Assembly (NCBI GenBank): GCA_028565635.1
Contig: JAOXYB010044714.1
Coordinates: forward strand, 1 to 12,488
Reading direction: 5' to 3'
Length of the DNA: 12,488 bases
DNA from: Phoronis ovalis
Lineage: Eukaryota; Phoronida; Phoronidae
This document shows positions 7,516 to 12,488 of the stretch, one piece after another; position 1 is the first letter of the stretch, and the number at the start of each line of letters is the position of its first letter. The notes beneath the pieces are model-generated. The model worked only from the letters and a program-made list of their open reading frames with translations, was not told the origin of the DNA and searched no databases. The translations under genes and the position numbers were made by a program.

Positions 7516-7552
7516 TAAAAAGCAACATTATTTCAAGCCAGTAGGTGGCAGT

Positions 7553-7923
7553 ATCGCACATAAAAGCGCTCTTCTGTATTTTGAGGTAATTTTACGTCAT
7601 TAGAAGCGGTATTAGTAAAAGTTGGTAATGCTGAATCATGTCTCAAAACAATGACAAGCAAGGCAGTCCAAGCGATAGTAAGACACGGGTAAGACTGAAG
7701 ATATATGAAGTGTGCCAGAACTGATGTTTTTTTGTAGATTACTAGCGCGCCGTGGCTAGATGTTTGACTAAATAGAAGCATGTATCAGATAAGATCATAA
7801 GGTCTTCGATACAGGATACATAATGATATAAAACACCTGTTGCTTTTCTGTTTTAAATTTATAGTAACTCTTTTAGTTTTAACTTTATTACGGACTACAT
7901 GACCTTACTGTGGCTTGCCTGCG
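7553..7923. other. Unannotated spacer
   Basis: No supported gene. The 82-codon minus-strand frame at 7533-7781 shows no domain and is judged random. Confidence 0.3.
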
Positions 7924-8085
7924 GCGGAGCCGTAGTGTCATGAACCACTGTGTGTTAAAAAGTGTTGAAGTTTATCAACCAAAAAAAACTTTGTTTTTGT
8001 GAACGAGGTGAGTCTTACTCCATAAACATTGAACATCTTGAGTCTTTAACACACAGTAAGTCAGTATGTGGCTCTAGGGCTCCGC
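7924..8085. repeat. Small MITE-like inverted repeat
   Basis: GCGGAGCC at 7924-7931 pairs with GGCTCCGC at 8078-8085. Inside these, a perfect 13-bp stem pairs ACTGTGTGTTAAA (7947-7959) with its complement at 8045-8057. Pairing continues imperfectly into the loop (AAGTGTTGAAGTTTAT against ATAAACATTGAACATCTT). No target duplication or coding sequence is evident. The loop also carries a good splice-donor-like GAG-GTGAGT at about 8005-8013. It could be a MITE remnant or a transcribed hairpin. Confidence 0.55.
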
Positions 8086-8997
8086 TCTAGGAAAGTAGTA
8101 GTAGGGTAATGATGTCAACTACTAAACATAAGCTTTCTTGTAGAGGTGGTTTTGTAAGCTGTAAGATTTATTATTTCAAATAAAAAGGTATTAAGATTGA
8201 CTTTCTTTGACTAATCCAATGTTTGATTGGAAAACTGTGTTCATGTCATCACTTTTGCCAATTTCCATTCCATAAACCTGCAGAATGGACTCGGAGAATG
8301 GTCCAGATTCCAGGAACCAGATTTAGTGAATTATCTGATAGTGGCAGCTAAGATTCTTTCCTCCTCTTCTTTCTGTCTTATTTCCATGCTGTTCTTTAAG
8401 TCACTGTTTCATATAAAATTACCCTGTCACAGAATTTAAATTTTACTAACTTCTTTGCATTCATGAGTTTTGGGGGAGAGGTAACTGTCACCAAATGTAC
8501 ACCCCTACAAAAATATAATAAAGATGAAATGCCCAGGGTTATTTGTATGACAATTAAAATTAATTTCTTTTCCAAAAATAATAAATCTCCTGTAAAATTG
8601 AATGTCATATTTTCTTTTGTAAGTTGTGCTTCTATTTGATTTTGTTATATAATTTTCCTCTACAATAAAACCTGCTTTTGTGGGACATCTTGAAAGAAAT
8701 TATTAAGTTTTCCACGAGGCTTTAGTCAGTCAATCACCCTGCTCACTTTGTAAAGGAAAACCATTAATAATTAAGAATGTGTACTACTGAATATGTAGAA
8801 TATTTTAGTACTCCCGCTAACATGATCATGCAGCTATATGATGAAGTAATGAATTGGTAATAAAGCAGTGATTTAAAAAAATGCTAATATAATAAAGAAT
8901 GCTATATACATGTATTTAAAATTGTTCTAGTTCTATTTTTAAATAATGACGATTATAATAATAATAGTGTTTACCATAATTGTGACATAACAAACAG
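8086..8997. other. AT-rich stretch without supported genes
   Basis: Short frames (8227-8439 plus, 8396-8608 minus) lack domains and coding-like composition. I see no RNA gene or repeat here. Confidence 0.3.
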
Positions 8998-9021
8998 GGA
9001 CTATAATCCGGACTATAATCC
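8998..9021. repeat. Two tandem copies of a 12-bp unit
   Basis: GGACTATAATCC is repeated exactly twice. A short dyad, CACTATTATAGTG, lies about 30 bp further on. This is probably a local replication-slippage product. Confidence 0.6.
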
Positions 9022-10873
9022 CGCTTTATGTTGTTTATAATAAAGGTGTAATGCACTATTATAGTGTGATTTTATCCTTCACTCGTTAATTGAATCAGGA
9101 AGATCTTATAAATTATATATAACTGCATTAATCATTCACCACTTTGTTTTCTATTGACACATTAGCACAGCCGAATCAAATTTTGTGTTGCTAATATTTT
9201 GCGAATGAATTAAATTCTACTCTCAATGTGCATTATACTATTCTATTTCTTTTTAAATTACAGTACAAAATGAAAAGTTCAAGGTTGAGGAAACTTTAAT
9301 TTTAAAAGGTCAAAGATTGCTTTGCTTAACTATCTGTTAAACAGATTTCCAAACTGAATTAGCTATGTAAGTTTGACCATGAAAAGTATTTCATTTTTTG
9401 CTGGACTGACTGTCAGCATATTACCAATTTTTGACAATTTTGATGCTGGAAATATCAGAATTCCATGAAAATCAGAATGAATAAATATAAAAAATAATCA
9501 AGTATGAAGAACAAAATATCTGCAAAATGTTGTAACAAGATTGGTATTGTCTAAGTACAAGAAACGAAAAATATATGCGAAGAAAATATTTTTTGCCAAA
9601 AAAAATGGTTGAATAACTTAGATGTACGAATTAGTAGAGTACAAATGAAGCTTTGTGCAACCTAAAAACTAATACACATGATATAATAGTCTGGCACTGT
9701 ACTATACCAGGTTATTTATATTTATTTTACTGTAGACCTTTAGTCATAGGTAAATTAAGTGCAATAGAAAATAAATCATTAATTTTATAAATAACTTTTT
9801 CCCAGAACATCTCTCAAGACATATTTATGGCACCTCTCTGTTAGTAACATAATTATTGATTGAATTTTTGACTTTAAAACACCAGTTCTCTCTCAACATT
9901 TTTAAACTCTCTGATGAAAAACATTTATATTTTTCACTTTCTGCTTAGTTTGGTTTTTACACAATCTGGAATAAAAAAACAGGTGTTTGAAAAATTGAAG
10001 TTTTTCCTCAGCGCAGCCTTAATTTTTCATGCACTAATTAGCCCCAAGGGTACTATGATTGTTTTTACTAATTAGGTTCATTCAGTCTCTTTAGTTGCAA
10101 ACTGTAATTTCCATTTTTACATGAACACTATCAGCACTGCTGAATGGCAACAAAGTTAATTTTTTGCAATCAATTTTTAATTCCAAGTTCCCATGAATTT
10201 GTGCATTCCCGAACCTTGCAAATACTGTTTTGAAACAGTGGAGTTTTGGATATTTAACACTTCAGTAGTGAACACTCCAACTAATTTTAATCTGGCCCTG
10301 GAACATGTATAGTTGTCATTTTATTGAGAACTTCAACTGAAGTAATTTGCAAAGTTTATTTTATAAACCATGAGTTAACAAAGTAAAATGTTGATGTGCA
10401 ACTAATACTACAGCAATCTTGAGCAGGTTAAAGTATGTCATGCCACAAAATATGGCCTACACTGAATTCGTACCTTCAGTGCTGTGACACCTTAAATAAA
10501 ATTTTTAAAAATACTCAGTTCCACAAAAGCAGTTTAAAATTACAAGACGCACAGGTATTATATATATTTATGTAAAATATTGGCTTGCATGATCACATCA
10601 TTCTCTGCAAATCTTAACTTTCCACTAAATTAAATGATTTAGATAAAGGCAAACTGGTGGAATTCTTTTTTTTCCAAGGTTCCAATAAATGTGTGCCAGG
10701 AAACTGTTACTTCTAATTTGAAGTAACGCCCAATTAAAAAGTGAGGTTTTTGCACATTTATTCTCAAAGTAAAGCATTTGAAGAAGGTTAACTATAGATC
10801 CATCAAGTTCAATTTATCTTATAATAATTAGTTTAACTAATCTGCCCAAGTTTTGTAGAATAAAATACCAGGA
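9022..10873. other. AT-rich stretch without supported genes
   Basis: No coding frame, RNA gene or mobile element is recognisable over 1.8 kb. The only structure noted is a hairpin at 10706-10727 with a perfect 8-bp stem (GTTACTTC with GAAGTAAC) and a 6-base loop. Confidence 0.3.
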
Positions 10874-10902
10874 TATAAAGCTGATACACTTTTGTTTCAG
10901 TC
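10874..10902 (+). promoter_or_regulatory. Candidate TATA box and initiator
   Basis: TATAAAG at 10874-10880 is followed by TTCAGTC, an initiator-like element with the A at 10899, and then by an ATG 26 nt further on. The spacing (25 bp) is a little shorter than usual. The same TTTGTTTCAG could instead be a 3' splice site, with the true promoter far upstream. Confidence 0.3.
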
Positions 10903-10924
10903 AAACCTGTAAAACACAACAGCA

Positions 10925-10963
10925 ATGTTTAGAGATGTGTTTAATAACTGTTTAGAACTTCCT
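10925..10963 (+). CDS. Candidate first coding exon (13 codons)
   Basis: An ATG at 10925 opens 13 codons (MFRDVFNNCLELP) ending exactly at a strong donor (CCT then GTAAGT) in phase 0, the phase needed by the next exon at 11304. All three frames across the wider 10901-10963 interval contain stops, so if this is an internal exon it cannot be coding throughout. A start exon or 5'UTR-plus-start exon is the reading that works. Confidence 0.4.
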
Positions 10964-11303
10964 GTAAGTTGTCTTTTAGAAATTTGAGCATTTATTATGT
11001 TTAGATATATTGGAGGACATAAGGATGGGAAACTTACCATGCCTAGTAATTCTGCAATAAGTAACTCTAATGTTCATTATCTTAAAATTGTTATATTCAA
11101 CAAGTATTTAATCAAAATTGTAACATTTTGCTGCAAGAGTTGAACAATATAAATTATAATATAATCTTTTTTTATAGGGCACAAAATGTCTATGTAGAAT
11201 TTGTCTAGACTCATTAATTTAAACTTTTTATTTTTATTGCATGGAAAGTGCCATTATTTTAATAGTTTCTCCAGTGTTTTAATACTTTTGTTGTTTTTAA
11301 CAG
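10964..11303 (+). other. Candidate 340-bp phase-0 intron
   Basis: It begins GTAAGT and ends with TTGTTTTTAACAG. The body is AT-rich with stops in all frames. A polypyrimidine tract precedes the acceptor. Confidence 0.45.
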
Positions 11304-11882
11304 TTCAAAGTCACTAAAGTTGACGAAAAGCCAGCAAGTGTACCTTCAACACCAAATGATGAAATTACTGTTGAAGATGAAGTGAAACGGAAACATTCGA
11401 ATAAACCAGGTGATTTATATTTGAACAACTGTACAAATGACTCAAGTCCATCCAGTTCTCAAGAAGACATGGTGGATTCGCCACCAAAAGCAACATTTAC
11501 TATCAGTTGTGATAGTTTGGATTTTACCGAAAATAATAATGATGCTTACGTCAGAGAAATCGAAAAAATTAGAAATGTGGAAGCTAAATCCCCTCGTAGG
11601 GCTTCGCCAGTTTTCCCTACAAAGCAAAGGTATAAGAGTGAACCACAGGGGCGGGATACAGGAGTACATTTTCCTCTCATCACACCACCTGTTTCACCCA
11701 GTAGAAAAAGTATTCACCGGGGACACAGTGAACCGTCATTTGGAAATTCATTAAACAATTTCAATGGTTCTGCTAGATTGGAAACAATCGATGGAGGTAA
11801 TGTGTCTCCGAGAGCTGAGTCAGATACTGAGGGTGATACAATGACGCAAACAATCACAAAATTGCTGTCAACAACATTTATG
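11304..11882 (+). CDS. Coding exon of a Ser/Pro-rich, disordered protein (partial gene)
   Basis: The exon is bounded by a good acceptor (TTTTTAACAG) and donor (ATG then GTGAGT) and is open for 193 codons in phase 0. The sequence begins FKVTKVDEK and is acidic and Ser/Pro-rich, with no folded domain that I can see. Two motifs fit the 14-3-3 mode I pattern R-x-x-S-x-P (in QRYKSEPQ and in HRGHSEPSF), and PRRASP is a basophilic-kinase-like site with following proline. If preceded by Arg, FKVTKV would resemble an RFxV docking motif of the WNK/SPAK type, but the candidate upstream exon supplies Pro instead. This looks like the regulatory N-terminal part of a larger protein that continues outside the window; I do not recognise it. 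The frame reads through the donor for 17 more codons (stop ending about 11936), with AATAAA at 12004, so an intronic poly(A) isoform is possible. Confidence 0.75.
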
Positions 11883-12284
11883 GTGAGTTGTTTGTTCCGT
11901 ATGTTTCATGCAATCGGCACTGGTCTCGTGGTATAATTGTAACTTGCAAAAAAGTTTTGTAATTTTCAAGCCAACTCTTTCTTTGACTTTTCTTGATTTT
12001 GCCAATAAAAAGTACAACTTTGCAATCTGTTTGGATAATAGTTAACTTTCGAGTTAATTATGTTTTTGTTTGCAAGTTTAATAATTATCTTTGATTTAGT
12101 TGGCAACTGATTAATTATTCTTTTGCATTGGTTCTAGTAAATACAAAATATGTTTACTTTACTTGACATTAATTAAAATGATTTATTTCTAAAACTGAAT
12201 ATACAGGAGTTTTATATAGGAGTTTCTAAGGAAGATGAATTAAAAACTGTATGTTCATATAATATTAAATATTAAAAAAGTCGG
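11883..12284 (+). other. Start of intron running out of the window
   Basis: It begins GTGAGT after the 11304-11882 exon. It is AT-rich and has no further exon that I can support. It contains AATAAA at 12004-12009. Confidence 0.5.
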
Positions 12285-12330
12285 GTCACTGGGTCATTTT
12301 ATATACCCTTGATACCTAGACACCATCATT

Positions 12331-12357
12331 GTACCCCCAGCAGTAGGCTGGAGGTAC
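12331..12357. repeat. Hairpin with 11-bp stem
   Basis: GTACCCCCAGC pairs with GCTGGAGGTAC with one mismatch, around the 5-base loop AGTAG. Confidence 0.7.
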
Positions 12358-12375
12358 TTTGGATTTACCCTGTAA

Positions 12376-12420
12376 CCGCCGCGTCCGCAGCGTCCGCCGC
12401 GTCCGCCGCGCCCGCCGCGT
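12376..12420. repeat. Five tandem copies of a 9-bp CpG-rich unit
   Basis: The unit CCGCCGCGT occurs five times in a row. Copies 1, 3 and 5 are exact; copy 2 is CCGCAGCGT and copy 4 is CCGCCGCGC. Confidence 0.9.
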
Positions 12421-12488
12421 CAAATTCACCGTTATCGAGATATCTCAAGAAGGCAATGTGATATCCATTTGAAACTTAAATCGTATAT

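Larger units (their letters stand above)
12285..12488. repeat. GC-contrasting interspersed repeat, cut by the window edge
   Basis: Base composition changes abruptly from AT-rich intron to balanced, then very CpG-rich sequence. It contains a hairpin (12331-12357) and a 9-bp tandem array (12376-12420). The composition shift and structure suggest a mobile or repetitive element inserted in the intron. I cannot name the family, and its right end lies beyond the window. Confidence 0.5.

Noticed and set aside
10901-10963. 63-bp internal coding exon between TTTGTTTCAG and GTAAGT
   Set aside because: All three frames contain stops, so it cannot be an internal coding exon. It could only be a 5'UTR/start exon or a non-productive exon.
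1-12488. CRISPR, phage, operon or other prokaryotic systems
   Set aside because: Spliced exons, a metazoan TRIM-NHL gene and long AT-rich non-coding tracts show animal nuclear DNA. No spaced repeat array or ribosome-binding-site/operon layout is present.

Overview
The window is AT-rich (about two-thirds A+T by eye) animal nuclear DNA. It has one unmistakable gene, a complete, uninterrupted TRIM71/LIN-41 homologue on the minus strand (5248 down to 2954). It also has splice-interrupted coding sequence on the plus strand, several unrelated repeats and long non-coding tracts. Short seed matches to let-7 and miR-125 in and around the TRIM71 gene point to a bilaterian. The protein resembles vertebrate-type TRIM71 in domain order and NHL motifs. 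With short introns and compact repeats, an invertebrate such as a lophotrochozoan or invertebrate deuterostome is my best guess; the exact taxon cannot be read from the sequence.

Layout. 1-2953 is downstream of TRIM71 and probably holds its long 3'UTR. It contains an 8-mer let-7 site next to repeated UGCAUG motifs, weaker let-7 sites, and an 8-mer (9-nt) miR-125/lin-4 site. 2954-5248 is the TRIM71 CDS. 5249-5460 is its upstream side, with four upstream ATGs, a good candidate 3' splice site, and further miR-125 and let-7 seed matches. 5799-6047 is a doubtful 82-codon plus-strand ORF followed by AATAAA and a 14-bp palindrome. 6381-7515 is a foldback-type element whose roughly 370-390-bp inverted arms are built from degenerate repeats of TTGGATTGCTACC. 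7924-8085 is a small MITE-like inverted repeat. 8086-10873 is largely featureless. 10874-11882 appears to be the 5' end of a plus-strand gene: a candidate TATA/Inr, a 13-codon first exon, a 340-bp intron and a 193-codon Ser/Pro-rich exon with two 14-3-3-like motifs, followed by an intron that leaves the window. 12285-12488 is a GC-rich repeat with a hairpin and five 9-bp tandem units.

Biology. The clear story is the heterochronic module: TRIM71/LIN-41 (E3 ligase-type RING plus RNA-binding NHL propeller) is a classic let-7 target, and miR-125/lin-4 co-targets it in several animals. All let-7 and miR-125 8-mers that I found lie in the orientation that would be read in the TRIM71 transcript, and I found none in the opposite orientation. 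The most novel-looking structural element is the foldback repeat about 1.1 kb upstream of the TRIM71 start.
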